From contig JANMMJ010000054.1 in assembly GCA_031373255.1 (NCBI GenBank), positions 1-64,000 on the forward strand: 64,000 nt of DNA. Direction: 5' to 3'. Made by a program: the position numbers and the translations under genes. Under the pieces are notes generated by a model that was given only the letters and a program-made list of their open reading frames with translations, was not told the origin of the DNA and did not search any database. Each line of letters opens with the position of its first letter. The stretch's first letter is position 1. This DNA comes from JANMMJ01 sp031373255. Lineage in GTDB: Bacteria > Pseudomonadota > Alphaproteobacteria > Rhizobiales > Aestuariivirgaceae. Of this stretch, positions 17,218 through 25,080 are shown piece after piece.

Positions 17218-18255
17218 TCAAGCCGCCTGCTTGAGAAGGCCGCGATTCATAAGGGTTTCAGCGATCTGCACTGTATTGAGTGCGGCCCCTTTGCGCAGAT
17301 TGTCGGAAACAATCCACATGTTGAGGCCGTTCTCGATGGTGGAGTCTTCGCGGATGCGGCTGATAAAAGTGGCGAAATCGCCGACGCATTCAATGGGCGT
17401 CACGTATCCGCCATCCTCGCGCTTGTCGACAACCATGCAGCCCGGCGACTCGCGCAGAATGTCGCGCGCTTCCTCGGCCGAGATCGGCCGCTCGAACTCG
17501 ATATTCACCGCCTCCGAATGGCCAACGAACACCGGCACCCGCACGCAGGTGGCGGTGAGCTTGATTTTCGGATCGAGTATCTTCTTGGTCTCGGCATTCA
17601 TCTTCCACTCTTCCTTCGTGTCGCCCGAATCCATGAACACATCGACATGCGGAATGCAGTTGAAGGCGATCTGCTTGGTGAACTTCTGCGGTGTTGGCAC
17701 GTCTGTGACGAAGATACCCTTGGTCTGGTTCCACAGCTCGTCCATGCCATCCTTGCCGGCGCCCGACACCGACTGATAGGTGGCCACCACCACGCGCTTG
17801 ATCTTTGCCACATCATGCAGCGGCTTCAGCGCCACGACGAGCTGCGCCGTCGAACAGTTCGGGTTGGCGATGATATTCTTGCGCTTGTTGCGCCGCATGT
17901 ATTCTTCCAGCACATGCGCGTTCACTTCCGGCACCACCAGCGGCACCTCCTGGTCGTAGCGCCAGCACGAGGAGTTATCGATGACGATGCAGCCGAGCGC
18001 CCCGATCTTCGGCGACCATTCCTTGGAAACGGCCGAGCCCGCGGACATCAGGCAGAAGTCCATGCCCGTGAAATCGAAGTTTTCAAGGTCGCGGCACTTC
18101 AGCGTCTTTTCGCCGAAGGAGACTTCCGTGCCCATCGACCGGCGCGACGCCAGCGCCACGCATTCATCAACCGGGAATTCCCGCTCGGCGAGAATATTGA
18201 GCATTTCGCGGCCGACATTGCCCGTCGCTCCGACAACTGCAACCTTGTAACCCAT
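17218..18255 (-). CDS. asd: Aspartate-semialdehyde dehydrogenase
   Basis: Reduces aspartyl phosphate to aspartate semialdehyde for lysine, diaminopimelate, threonine and methionine synthesis. From the ATG at 18255 the protein is 345 aa. It has the NADP site VAVVGATGNVGREML, the active-site Cys in NPNCSTAQLV, the VSGAGKDGMDEL stretch, and the catalytic His region VGHSEAVNIEF. The frame is open 49 codons further upstream, but homology begins at 18255, eight bases after TCCTTG-type purines on the coding strand (AAGGA). Confidence 0.96.
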   Translation of the reverse strand: MGYKVAVVGATGNVGREMLNILAEREFPVDECVALASRRSMGTEVSFGEKTLKCRDLENFDFTGMDFCLMSAGSAVSKEWSPKIGALGCIVIDNSSCWRYDQEVPLVVPEVNAHVLEEYMRRNKRKNIIANPNCSTAQLVVALKPLHDVAKIKRVVVATYQSVSGAGKDGMDELWNQTKGIFVTDVPTPQKFTKQIAFNCIPHVDVFMDSGDTKEEWKMNAETKKILDPKIKLTATCVRVPVFVGHSEAVNIEFERPISAEEARDILRESPGCMVVDKREDGGYVTPIECVGDFATFISRIREDSTIENGLNMWIVSDNLRKGAALNTVQIAETLMNRGLLKQAA

Positions 18256-18477
18256 GTGATCCTTGTCCTTGCTTCTGGCCCCTCTCCCGGCGAACCTGCG
18301 ATGGTCCATGCCCTGGGGCGTTTCCTGATACCGGCCCATCCCCCGCGGGAGATGAGGTCCGGGGAACGAGGGCTCAAGCGGTTTTGGCGCGTTTGCCTGC
18401 ACGTTTCCCAGAAGCCGTGAGATCCCGCGGGCGCTGCGAAGCGGCGGGTGACGGGCAGGAGCTGTGAAGGAAGGGGC

Positions 18478-18972
18478 TCATGGGTCTGAACGGCTGGTTG
18501 AACGGACGCGCGTTGTATCAGCTTTGACCCCGCTGTCAATGTCGCGCTGCCGTTCTTTGCGCTTTCGCCGCCTGATCTGGGTCTCGGTCTCCGCCTCGAT
18601 GGCAGCTTTTGGCGGATGGCGCCGGGCAAGTGCCTGGCGGCCTGCCTCGCGCGCCCGCTGCGCCTTTACTTCCTCGATTGCCTTGCGGATGGCCGGAAGC
18701 TCTACCTGCCCCCAGCGCTCGGCGGAAAAAGGCTCCGGCGGCGGGCGGCGGGCGGCCTCTTCCGGATTGGCGCGGTCCCATTCCGCCATCATGTTCGTGA
18801 TCTTGTCGGCCAAATAGAGCTGCCATTCGTTGATCTCGCGGCAGTATTTGCGGCATTGATATTCCGGGTTCTGGGCGTGGCACAGGCCCGAGCGCCGGCA
18901 TACCGGATTGGGGCATTGCTCGAGCGGGGTTTCGCGCACATAGTTCATCAGTGGATGCGGCCTGACGGTCAT
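18478..18972 (-). CDS. Cys-motif hypothetical protein, charged C-terminus
   Basis: 164-aa protein. The N-terminal third carries clustered cysteines: CPNPVCRRSGLC followed by CRKYC (residues about 20-44), a likely metal-binding knot. The rest is Arg/Glu-rich, with a probable coiled coil about residues 85-135. I do not recognise a named family, but the composition and clean start indicate a real gene, probably conserved in Rhizobiales. Its start overlaps the end of the small frame at 18969-19295. Confidence 0.6.
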   Translation of the reverse strand: MTVRPHPLMNYVRETPLEQCPNPVCRRSGLCHAQNPEYQCRKYCREINEWQLYLADKITNMMAEWDRANPEEAARRPPPEPFSAERWGQVELPAIRKAIEEVKAQRAREAGRQALARRHPPKAAIEAETETQIRRRKRKERQRDIDSGVKADTTRVRSTSRSDP

Positions 18973-19295
18973 GGTGGACTCCCGTGGGGTGGCGGCGGCT
19001 GTGAAAGGGCGGGAGGGGAATGCCGGAGCCCGGGCTCACGCAATCCAGAATATTCAATGGGCGCAAGGCCCGAAGCTCCCTGCGCGGCGATTTTGGCCTC
19101 CGGGTTGTGCTGCGGCGATCCTTGCGGAAGGCGGGAATGGCCCGCGGGCAATCCGCAATTCTCCACCATGGGCCTTTCGGCACTCGAGTCGTCGTGCTCA
19201 AGGGTCTCACCGGAAGCTGCCGGGGCGGATGGCGCGTATTTCCATCCGGCGCGGCCGCCGCAGGCTTTTCCGCAATGTAGAGACGCTGTCGACAT
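18969..19295 (-). CDS. Small hypothetical protein with strong RBS
   Basis: 108-aa frame beginning at ATG 19295, preceded by AGGGAGGGG with good spacing, the best Shine-Dalgarno in the neighbourhood. The protein is low in complexity (Pro, Gly, Ser, Ala), ends in a proline run, and has no recognisable domain. It overlaps the next gene's start by 4 bases (ATG/TGA type), which supports translation coupling. Could still be a spurious high-GC frame. Confidence 0.35.
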   Translation of the reverse strand: MSTASLHCGKACGGRAGWKYAPSAPAASGETLEHDDSSAERPMVENCGLPAGHSRLPQGSPQHNPEAKIAAQGASGLAPIEYSGLREPGLRHSPPALSQPPPPHGSPP

Positions 19296-19380
19296 CGTCC
19301 CCTCCCTGTGGAACCGCCTGATGGGGGATATAGTCCTAGTCAAGAAACAAATCAAGAACAAAATTCAATGCCCCAGTGGC

Positions 19381-19462
19381 ATCGTCATTCCGGAGCGTCC
19401 TGGCCCGGCCCCGTGCCGGGACATGGGCGCATCCGGAACCCAGCAGATCAGCCGGGCCAAAG
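19381..19462. repeat. Palindromic intergenic element (REP-like)
   Basis: The stretch opens GTCATTCCGGAGCG and closes CGCATCCGGAACCCAG, with an internal hairpin CCCGGC-CCCGT-GCCGGG. The GTCATTCCGG...CCGGAACCCAG layout is typical of dispersed palindromic units between genes in Rhizobiales genomes. Only one copy is in this window, so repeat status rests on resemblance. Confidence 0.4.
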
Positions 19463-19575
19463 GCCCGTCATCTTGCGCAAGGCTGCTTGATCCATGAGGA
19501 TACGGCAGTCACGATGATCGTGACAGTTGACTACGCCAGAGGGGTAAGCGCAGTTGAGCAGGCAAGGGTGAGTTC

Positions 19576-19659
19576 GTGAAGTTACTTCAGGGCCTTTTGA
19601 CACTCGTAGTCGGCCTGATTATCCTCGCCGTATACATCCATTTCAACGGGCCGCCCTGA
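19576..19659 (+). CDS. Putative 27-aa single-pass membrane micropeptide
   Basis: GTG at 19576 opens a 27-codon frame: VKLLQGLLTL, then a valine/isoleucine-rich hydrophobic run and a short tail ending FNGPP. AGGGTGAG lies a few bases upstream. Too short for most gene callers; the hydrophobic, basic-ended layout is that of small membrane proteins, but no homolog is known to me. Confidence 0.3.
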   Translation: MKLLQGLLTLVVGLIILAVYIHFNGPP

Positions 19660-19690
19660 CCTGGCACTGTTCATCGCGCAGCTTGTCCGA

Positions 19691-19818
19691 AGCGAAGCAA
19701 GGGACCTCACCCACCATAGCGTGCCGCGATGGTTCCCCCTCTCCGCGGGACAGGGGACAAAAACCTGTCCCTTCTCCCGTGGAGAAGGTGGCGCGAAGCG
19801 CCGGATGAGGTCTCTTTA
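19691..19818. repeat. RIME-like mosaic repeat, copy 1
   Basis: Element running from AAGGGACCTCACCCACCAT to GGCGCGAAGCGCCGGATGAGGTC. It has inverted termini GACCTCA...TGAGGTC and an internal CTTCTCC...GGAGAAGG hairpin, as in rhizobial intergenic mosaic elements. Its sequence is closely matched by copy 2 at 20577-20722 in the same orientation; copy 2 has about 20 extra bases in the middle. It ends four bases before the stop of the DUF2726 gene. Confidence 0.75.
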
Positions 19819-19821
19819 GCG

Positions 19822-20484
19822 CTAATCTTTCGCTTTGGGTCTATCGACGAGCTTTTCGATTAGGCTTCTGAGTTCAGACGGCGTGGTTTGGCCAGCAACG
19901 ACTTCATAATAACCAATTCCCGCGCGCCGTAGCGCCTCTTTCTTTACTGCATCACGCGCAGCCGCCGTACCCTGATGATGTGCCCCGCCTTGGTACTCTA
20001 TGGCATGCCGGGGACGACAGTCCCCATCCACCAGAAGAAGGTCAACCCTTTTTGAATTGATGCAGCTATAGGCTTCGGCATCCTTACTTCGAAGAATTTC
20101 ACCGAGCGAAACCTGTGCCATGACTTGCCAATCAGAATTGCAGCTGATGACTGCGCGGTCGACCTCTTTGAAGACGCGAGCTTCGCTTTTGTTAAGAAGC
20201 GGTTGAATGAAAAAACTCGCACCCATAACAATCCGCAACTGATCAGCCGCGTCAATGGACTTCGGCTTTGCCGGATCAAGCTCCTTTAGCCATGGCGGAG
20301 AGCTGACACTGCTTTCGCTCCGCTCTCTTTCCCAACGCCCGCGGTTTGCCTTCTGCCACGACCGTCGTCGCAATACCGACCGGATTCGTTCAATCGCAAT
20401 TCCAATTATGCCGCCTGCCAGCAATATCGCGATGAGCAGATATGGCTTTCCAATAAGCGCGATGATCTCCAGCGGCATATCCAT
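19822..20484 (-). CDS. DUF2726 domain protein with N-terminal membrane anchor
   Basis: 220-aa protein. Residues about 13-32 form one transmembrane helix, followed by a basic linker and a C-terminal DUF2726 domain: FIQPLLNKSEARVFKEVD, LGEILRSKDA, RVDLLLVDGDCRPRHAIEYQG and HHQG. This domain has a restriction-endonuclease-like layout (D...ExK-like positions in VDLLLVD/AIEYQ). Activity is unproven. The gene stands alone between two direct RIME-like copies and has lower GC than its neighbours, so may have been acquired as a unit. Confidence 0.75.
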   Translation of the reverse strand: MDMPLEIIALIGKPYLLIAILLAGGIIGIAIERIRSVLRRRSWQKANRGRWERERSESSVSSPPWLKELDPAKPKSIDAADQLRIVMGASFFIQPLLNKSEARVFKEVDRAVISCNSDWQVMAQVSLGEILRSKDAEAYSCINSKRVDLLLVDGDCRPRHAIEYQGGAHHQGTAAARDAVKKEALRRAGIGYYEVVAGQTTPSELRSLIEKLVDRPKAKD

Positions 20485-20576
20485 AGTGTAACAATGGTTT
20501 TACCCAGCGAAAAATCAAGAATTAACCCAGAGTTAACCGTAATCGGCAAGGCGGGAAGGAAAATCGCGAAGCGATG

Positions 20577-20722
20577 AAGCAAGGGACCTCACCCACCATC
20601 GCTTGCCGCGATGGTCCCCCCCCTCCTGTGGAGAGGGGACGAAGGGGACGATTACGGGGATCCAAGATCTGTCCCTTCTCCCCTGGAGAAGGTGGCGCGA
20701 AGCGCCGGATGAGGTCCCTTTA
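20577..20722. repeat. RIME-like mosaic repeat, copy 2
   Basis: Same element as at 19691-19818: AAGGGACCTCACCCACCATCG...GGTGGCGCGAAGCGCCGGATGAGGTCCCTTTA. It lies in the same orientation 0.76 kb from copy 1 and supplies the last ~23 codons and stop of the membrane-protein gene at 20652-21167. Confidence 0.75.
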
Positions 20723-21167
20723 GGCCGGCATTGCGCCCGGCAATGGCCCAATGCACCAGACCGCCCACAAGAGCCGCGGCGATGGCGGCGAGCGTGATCA
20801 GCCATTTGTTTCGCGTCATCTCCGCAAACCACCAGGGATCGAGCATCACCCCGCCGGATAAACTGGCGATAACCGCGGCGGCGAGATGCACCGGCAGCGC
20901 CCGAAGGACGAAGAATTCCGTGACCAGATTGGCAAGCGCGGCTTGCGCGAAGGTGGAGACCGCCACCAGCCAGAAGGAGAAGAAAAACGCCAGCGGCACC
21001 GCGATCATCAGGACAGGGCCGAGACCCAGCCAGTCCCACAAGCCGCCATCCGGCATGACCAGGCTGATGAGCGTCAGGAACAGGAAGAACGAAGCCGTGC
21101 CCGCCGCAACACCAGCAACAAAGCCGAGCGCCACGAAACCGATACGCCCGGCCAAATGGGCGATCAC
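20652..21167 (-). CDS. Hypothetical membrane protein with repeat-derived tail
   Basis: 171-aa protein starting at GTG 21167, which overlaps the rlmN stop (GTGA). About four hydrophobic segments are visible from residue 8 onward (ALGFVAGVAAGTASFFLFL, VLMIAVPLAFFFSFWLVAV, then two more near 100-140). The last ~23 residues (KGPHPALRATFSRGEGTDL...) are encoded by the RIME-like repeat, so the original C-terminus was probably replaced when the element inserted. Function unknown; coupled to rlmN. Confidence 0.65.
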   Translation of the reverse strand: MIAHLAGRIGFVALGFVAGVAAGTASFFLFLTLISLVMPDGGLWDWLGLGPVLMIAVPLAFFFSFWLVAVSTFAQAALANLVTEFFVLRALPVHLAAAVIASLSGGVMLDPWWFAEMTRNKWLITLAAIAAALVGGLVHWAIAGRNAGLKGPHPALRATFSRGEGTDLGSP

Positions 21168-22357
21168 GCTGCCCCAGCCGCCAGCGCCAGCCGCTCCTTC
21201 GCCCGCAGCTTCTGGCTTTCGGACTTCAGCTGCCCGCAGGCCGCCATGATGTCGCGCCCGCGCGGTGTCCTGACCGGGCTTGAATAGCCGGCACGATTGA
21301 CGATTTCGGCGAAGCGCTCGATCGTATCCCAGTCCGAGCATTCATAAGCCGTGCCGGGCCACGGATTGAACGGAATGAGATTGACCTTGGCCGGAATGCC
21401 CTTGAGCAGCTTGACCAGCCGCTTCGCATCTTCCGGCGTATCGTTGATGCCTTTCAGCATGACATATTCAAATGTGATGCGCCGCGCATTGGAAAGCCCC
21501 GGATAGGCGCGGCAGGCGGCCAGCAGTTCGGCGATCGGATATTTCTTGTTGAGCGGCACCAGCTTGTTGCGGATTTCATCCGTCGTGCCATGCAGCGAGA
21601 TGGCCAGCATCGTGCCGATCTCGGCCCCGGCGCGCGGAATTTCCGGCACCACGCCCGACGTCGACAGCGTGATCCGCCGTTTCGACAGCGACAGGCCTTC
21701 GCCATCGGCAACGATATCCATCGCGGTTTTCACATTGTCGAAATTATAGAGCGGCTCGCCCATGCCCATCAGCACCACATTGGTGATGAAGCGGCCACCC
21801 GCTGGCGGTGCTGCATTGGCCTCCATCTGGTGCGGCCATTCCTCCAGCCGGTCGCGCGCGATCATCACCTGCGCGACGATTTCTTCCGCCGTGAGGTTGC
21901 GCACCAGCTTCTGCGTGCCGGTGTGGCAGAAGCTGCAGGTGAGCGTGCAGCCGACCTGGCTGGAGATGCACAGCGTGCCCCGGTCTTCTTCCGGGATATA
22001 GACCATCTCGACTTCGTGGCGCTGGCCCCGTGTATCGGCGGCAAGTTTAAGCAGCCACTTGCGCGTGCCGTCGCTTGAGACCTGCTCGGTGACGATTTCC
22101 GGCCGGCCAATGGCGAAATGCCGGGCCAGTTCCTCGCGCAAGTCTTTCGAGATGTCGGTCATCTCGGCAAAGGATGTGACGCCGCGGTGATAGATCCAGT
22201 GCCAGATCTGCCGCATGCGCATGCACCGCTGCCTTTCGGGCACCTGCGCGGCCGCCAGCGCCGCCGCCAGATCGTCGCGTGACAGGCCCACCAGCGGGAC
22301 CAATTGTGGCGGGGCGGCCGCCGTATCCGGGCGGTGATCGATCAGGGTGGTCGTCAT
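21164..22357 (-). CDS. rlmN: Dual-specificity RNA methyltransferase RlmN
   Basis: Radical-SAM enzyme that methylates C2 of A2503 in 23S rRNA and A37 in some tRNAs. The 397-aa protein has the CX3CX2C cluster motif in CTLTCSFCHTG, LMGMGEPLYNFDNV for SAM binding, and the second catalytic Cys in DIMAACGQL near the C-terminus. ATG at 22357 is preferred over 22369 because GGAG lies six bases before it. A small membrane-protein gene is translationally coupled downstream. Confidence 0.96.
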   Translation of the reverse strand: MTTTLIDHRPDTAAAPPQLVPLVGLSRDDLAAALAAAQVPERQRCMRMRQIWHWIYHRGVTSFAEMTDISKDLREELARHFAIGRPEIVTEQVSSDGTRKWLLKLAADTRGQRHEVEMVYIPEEDRGTLCISSQVGCTLTCSFCHTGTQKLVRNLTAEEIVAQVMIARDRLEEWPHQMEANAAPPAGGRFITNVVLMGMGEPLYNFDNVKTAMDIVADGEGLSLSKRRITLSTSGVVPEIPRAGAEIGTMLAISLHGTTDEIRNKLVPLNKKYPIAELLAACRAYPGLSNARRITFEYVMLKGINDTPEDAKRLVKLLKGIPAKVNLIPFNPWPGTAYECSDWDTIERFAEIVNRAGYSSPVRTPRGRDIMAACGQLKSESQKLRAKERLALAAGAA

Positions 22358-22451
22358 GGGGGGCTCCATAGCACAGTGAATGCGGCAAGGCGAAGGCCCG
22401 GCGGCTTGACAGGATGGAGCCCCCGCTTCTATCTAGCCGGGTCCAGCGTGA

Positions 22452-22527
22452 GGGGCAGTAGCTCAGTTGGGAGAGCGCGGCGTTCGCAATGCCGAGGTCA
22501 GGGGTTCGATCCCCCTCTGCTCCACCA
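22452..22527 (+). tRNA. tRNA-Ala (anticodon CGC)
   Basis: 76 bases folding as a complete cloverleaf: acceptor GGGGCAG/CTGCTCC including the G3:U70 wobble pair that marks alanine tRNAs, D-arm GCTC...GAGC, anticodon stem CGGCG/TGCCG with loop TTCGCAA (anticodon CGC, codon GCG), T-arm AGGGG-TTCGATC-CCCCT, and an encoded CCA end. Its 3' end is repeated at 25041-25069. Confidence 0.97.
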
Positions 22528-22538
22528 GGACTTCATGT
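22511..22538. repeat. att-like direct repeat, left copy (tRNA-Ala 3' end)
   Basis: CCCCCTCTGCTCCACCAGGA and the next eight bases, spanning the 3' half of the T-stem, acceptor stem, CCA and CTTCATGT. Matches the copy at 25041-25069 with two substitutions and one inserted base. Integration of islands at tRNA 3' ends commonly leaves such repeats. Confidence 0.6.
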
Positions 22539-22662
22539 CATTTTGATTCTCGCGGATTGCCCAGGATCAAGATGGCAAAGCCAATGGCGCCGGCGACCAT
22601 GTATGTAATATTCTATTTCAGAGTTTCGTGGCTCTTTCCGGGGATGTGCAAAGTGAGGTGTG

Positions 22663-23559
22663 ATGAGAAATCTCCTCAGATTTCAACACAGATACATTCG
22701 TGCGAAAGAATGGGGCCGACTCATGATGGATGCGAGCTTGGCATGGTATGAAGACAATGCGCTCTCGATGGGCGCAGCGATTTCATTCTACACCATATTT
22801 TCCGCTGCTCCACTTTTGATCATTGCAACGGCGGTTTCCGGGTTCTTCTTTGGCGATGACGCAGCGAGCGGGCAAGTCTTCGTCCAAGCACGCGGGCTGG
22901 TCGGGGCGGAAGGAGCGGCAGCTCTTCAGGCGCTCATTGAAAGCGCAAGGCGCCCAACCGAGGGAGTCATCGCAACAATTACTGCTATCGCCATTATGAT
23001 TATTGGCGCCGCCGGTGTGTTCGCAGAACTGCAGGGCGCGATGGATCGCATCTGGAAAGCACCCCTCCGGAAGAGTCAATCAGGCTTCCTCTATTTCCTT
23101 CGGCAAAGACTGTGGTCGTTTGGCATGGTCATGTCGGTAGCCTTCCTCTCGCTTGTATCCCTTGTGTTTGGCGCGGTCATAACAGCCTTAAGTGACTTTT
23201 GGCAGCCTCACATTGCACAAGCTGAGGTGCTGCTTCACAGCCTCAATATTGTGGTGAGTTTCGTGCTCGTCGCCACGCTTTTTGCGCTGATGTTCAAAAT
23301 GTTACCGCGCGTTTCAGTCGCCTGGATCGACGTTGCCGGTGGTGCAATTGTCACTGCCGTTCTTTTTGAAATCGGCAAGTTTCTGATTGGTCTCTATATT
23401 GGAATGAGCGGTGTGACGTCGAGTTTTGGCGCCGCTGGAACCTTGGCTGCTCTGTTACTCTGGATATACTATTCGACACAGACCTTCTTGCTCGGTGCCG
23501 AGTTCACATGGATTTACGCGGAACGTTACGGATCGCGTTCCGGCAGTCCAGTCAAATGA
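22663..23559 (+). CDS. YihY/BrkB family membrane protein (copy 2)
   Basis: 298-aa polytopic membrane protein of the YihY family, unlike copy 1 at 5041 in most positions. The family stretches DNALSMGAAISFYTIFSAAP and SSFGAAGTLAALLLWIYYSTQ are clear, with about six hydrophobic segments. GTG 22660 and ATG 22663 are both possible starts. GC is lower than in the flanking genes. It is the first gene inside the tRNA-Ala-flanked segment. Confidence 0.85.
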   Translation: MRNLLRFQHRYIRAKEWGRLMMDASLAWYEDNALSMGAAISFYTIFSAAPLLIIATAVSGFFFGDDAASGQVFVQARGLVGAEGAAALQALIESARRPTEGVIATITAIAIMIIGAAGVFAELQGAMDRIWKAPLRKSQSGFLYFLRQRLWSFGMVMSVAFLSLVSLVFGAVITALSDFWQPHIAQAEVLLHSLNIVVSFVLVATLFALMFKMLPRVSVAWIDVAGGAIVTAVLFEIGKFLIGLYIGMSGVTSSFGAAGTLAALLLWIYYSTQTFLLGAEFTWIYAERYGSRSGSPVK

Positions 23560-23742
23560 GCAGTTCCACACAGCCTCAACGCCAGCATATCCGGGTGGTA
23601 ACCGATGGGCTACGTAGGGTTGAGCCATGTCGCTGATGGAGCCGTTTTATTGTTATGGCCAATGTGCTTTAGGCTGGGTCTGACATGATCAGTTTCTTGA
23701 TTTGAAGTTGCTATCCGTCAGCTTCGAAAGTACACAAGCCGG

Positions 23743-24945
23743 ATGTCCAATACTGTCCCTCCGCCCGTAGTGGAACCAGGTGCAAATGACTGTCAATCCC
23801 TGTTGACGCTACGACTTCTGGAGCAGCGGATTCGGCAACAGGAGATACTCTCTGAACTGGGGGTATTGGCCTTGCAAGGTGCCGCAGTGGACCAACTGCT
23901 GGAAGACACAGCACGGCTCACTGCCGAGGGACTGCGGGTCCAGTTTTGCAAAGTTCTGCGTCATATTCCGGAAGACAACTGCCTCAAGGTCGTGGCGGGA
24001 GTCGGTTGGGACAAGGGCATCGTTGGCGTGGCGACGATAGGAGCCGATTTAGCGTCTCCAGCGGGATATGCTCTTCGGACAGGTAAATCCGTCATCTCCA
24101 ATCACCTTGAAAACGAGGCACGTTTTCGCACGCCCGACCTCCTCGCTCAACACGGTATTCGAAGAGCAATGAACGTCATCCTGCAAGGAGATGGCAAGCC
24201 ATTTGGGGTTCTCGAAGTCGACAGTCAGTCAGAAGACGAATTTGTGGAGCACGATCTAGCGTTCCTCCAGGGTGCCGCAAATGTTCTGGGCATGGCCATT
24301 GAGCGTGAACGCAATGTGCGCCAGATCAAGGCTGCTCTTGCCCGCCAGCAGTACCTTGTGAAGGAAATGAACCATCGCGTAAAAAACAGCCTGACGATCG
24401 TCGTAAGTGTGTTGCAAATGCAGGCGCGCGCGGCGGCTGAAGAAACGGCGGCTCAGTTTGAGGAGACTGCGCGCCGGGTACAGGCAATTGCTCACGCCCA
24501 CGAACGCCTGTATCGGGACAACAATGTCGAGAGCATGGATCTTGGCGTATACATCGAAGAGGTCTGCCAAGATCTGGACTTGTCCGTGACCAACTGCACG
24601 CTGCTCATCGAGGCGCAAAAGGGCATCAATGTCAAAGTCGATAATGCCATATCCATTGCACTCATCATTGTCGAATTGATCACCAATTGCGCGAAATACG
24701 CCTATTCCGCCGATACTGGTGGCAACGTTTGGGTGAGCATAACGCGCGATAGAGACAGGAAAATCCTGATTTCCGTACGCGATGAAGGGGTCGGCTTGCC
24801 GGAAGACTTCGATCCTCGCAAGTCTCGGGGCCTGGGCATGCGGATTGTTCAGGCCTTTGCCAGCCAGCTTCATACCAAACTGGCGTTTAACCAGCGTTCA
24901 CCGGGAACTGAAGTGACATTTTTATTCTCATTGGATGATTTCTGA
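23743..24945 (+). CDS. GAF-domain sensor histidine kinase (HisKA_2/HWE-like)
   Basis: 400-aa cytoplasmic kinase. Residues about 25-60 form a coiled helix, 45-185 a GAF domain (QFCKVLRH, GYALRTGKSVI, GVLEVDSQ), then the phosphoacceptor box KEMNHRVKNSLTIV typical of HisKA_2 kinases, and an ATPase domain with N-box ELITNCAKYA, G-box DEGVGLPEDFD and GLGMRIVQ. Such kinases often feed general stress response regulators in alphaproteobacteria; no response regulator is adjacent. Lower GC than flanks and inside the putative tRNA-flanked island. Confidence 0.88.
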   Translation: MSNTVPPPVVEPGANDCQSLLTLRLLEQRIRQQEILSELGVLALQGAAVDQLLEDTARLTAEGLRVQFCKVLRHIPEDNCLKVVAGVGWDKGIVGVATIGADLASPAGYALRTGKSVISNHLENEARFRTPDLLAQHGIRRAMNVILQGDGKPFGVLEVDSQSEDEFVEHDLAFLQGAANVLGMAIERERNVRQIKAALARQQYLVKEMNHRVKNSLTIVVSVLQMQARAAAEETAAQFEETARRVQAIAHAHERLYRDNNVESMDLGVYIEEVCQDLDLSVTNCTLLIEAQKGINVKVDNAISIALIIVELITNCAKYAYSADTGGNVWVSITRDRDRKILISVRDEGVGLPEDFDPRKSRGLGMRIVQAFASQLHTKLAFNQRSPGTEVTFLFSLDDF

Positions 24946-25040
24946 GCTGCTGGTACTTAGCGAAGCGATACTGTCGGCAATGAGTAGCAGGTGCCGTGTT
25001 TTAGCGCTCTTTACAAAAGGAAAAAGAGACAACCTCTCTC

Positions 25041-25069
25041 CCCCCGCTGCTCCAACAGGACTTCCATGT
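25041..25069. repeat. att-like direct repeat, right copy
   Basis: CCCCCGCTGCTCCAACAGGA followed by CTTCCATGT, an almost exact copy of the tRNA-Ala 3' end and its following bases at 22511-22538. It lies in the convergent gap between the histidine kinase and the caspase-like gene, 12 bases from the latter's stop. The rest of a tRNA is not present here, as expected for attR. Confidence 0.6.
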
Positions 25070-25080
25070 AGGGCGTCTGC

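Noticed and set aside
22528..25040. Integrase or transposase inside the tRNA-flanked segment
   Set aside because: Only the YihY and histidine kinase genes fill it; no tyrosine or serine recombinase motif is present in any frame.
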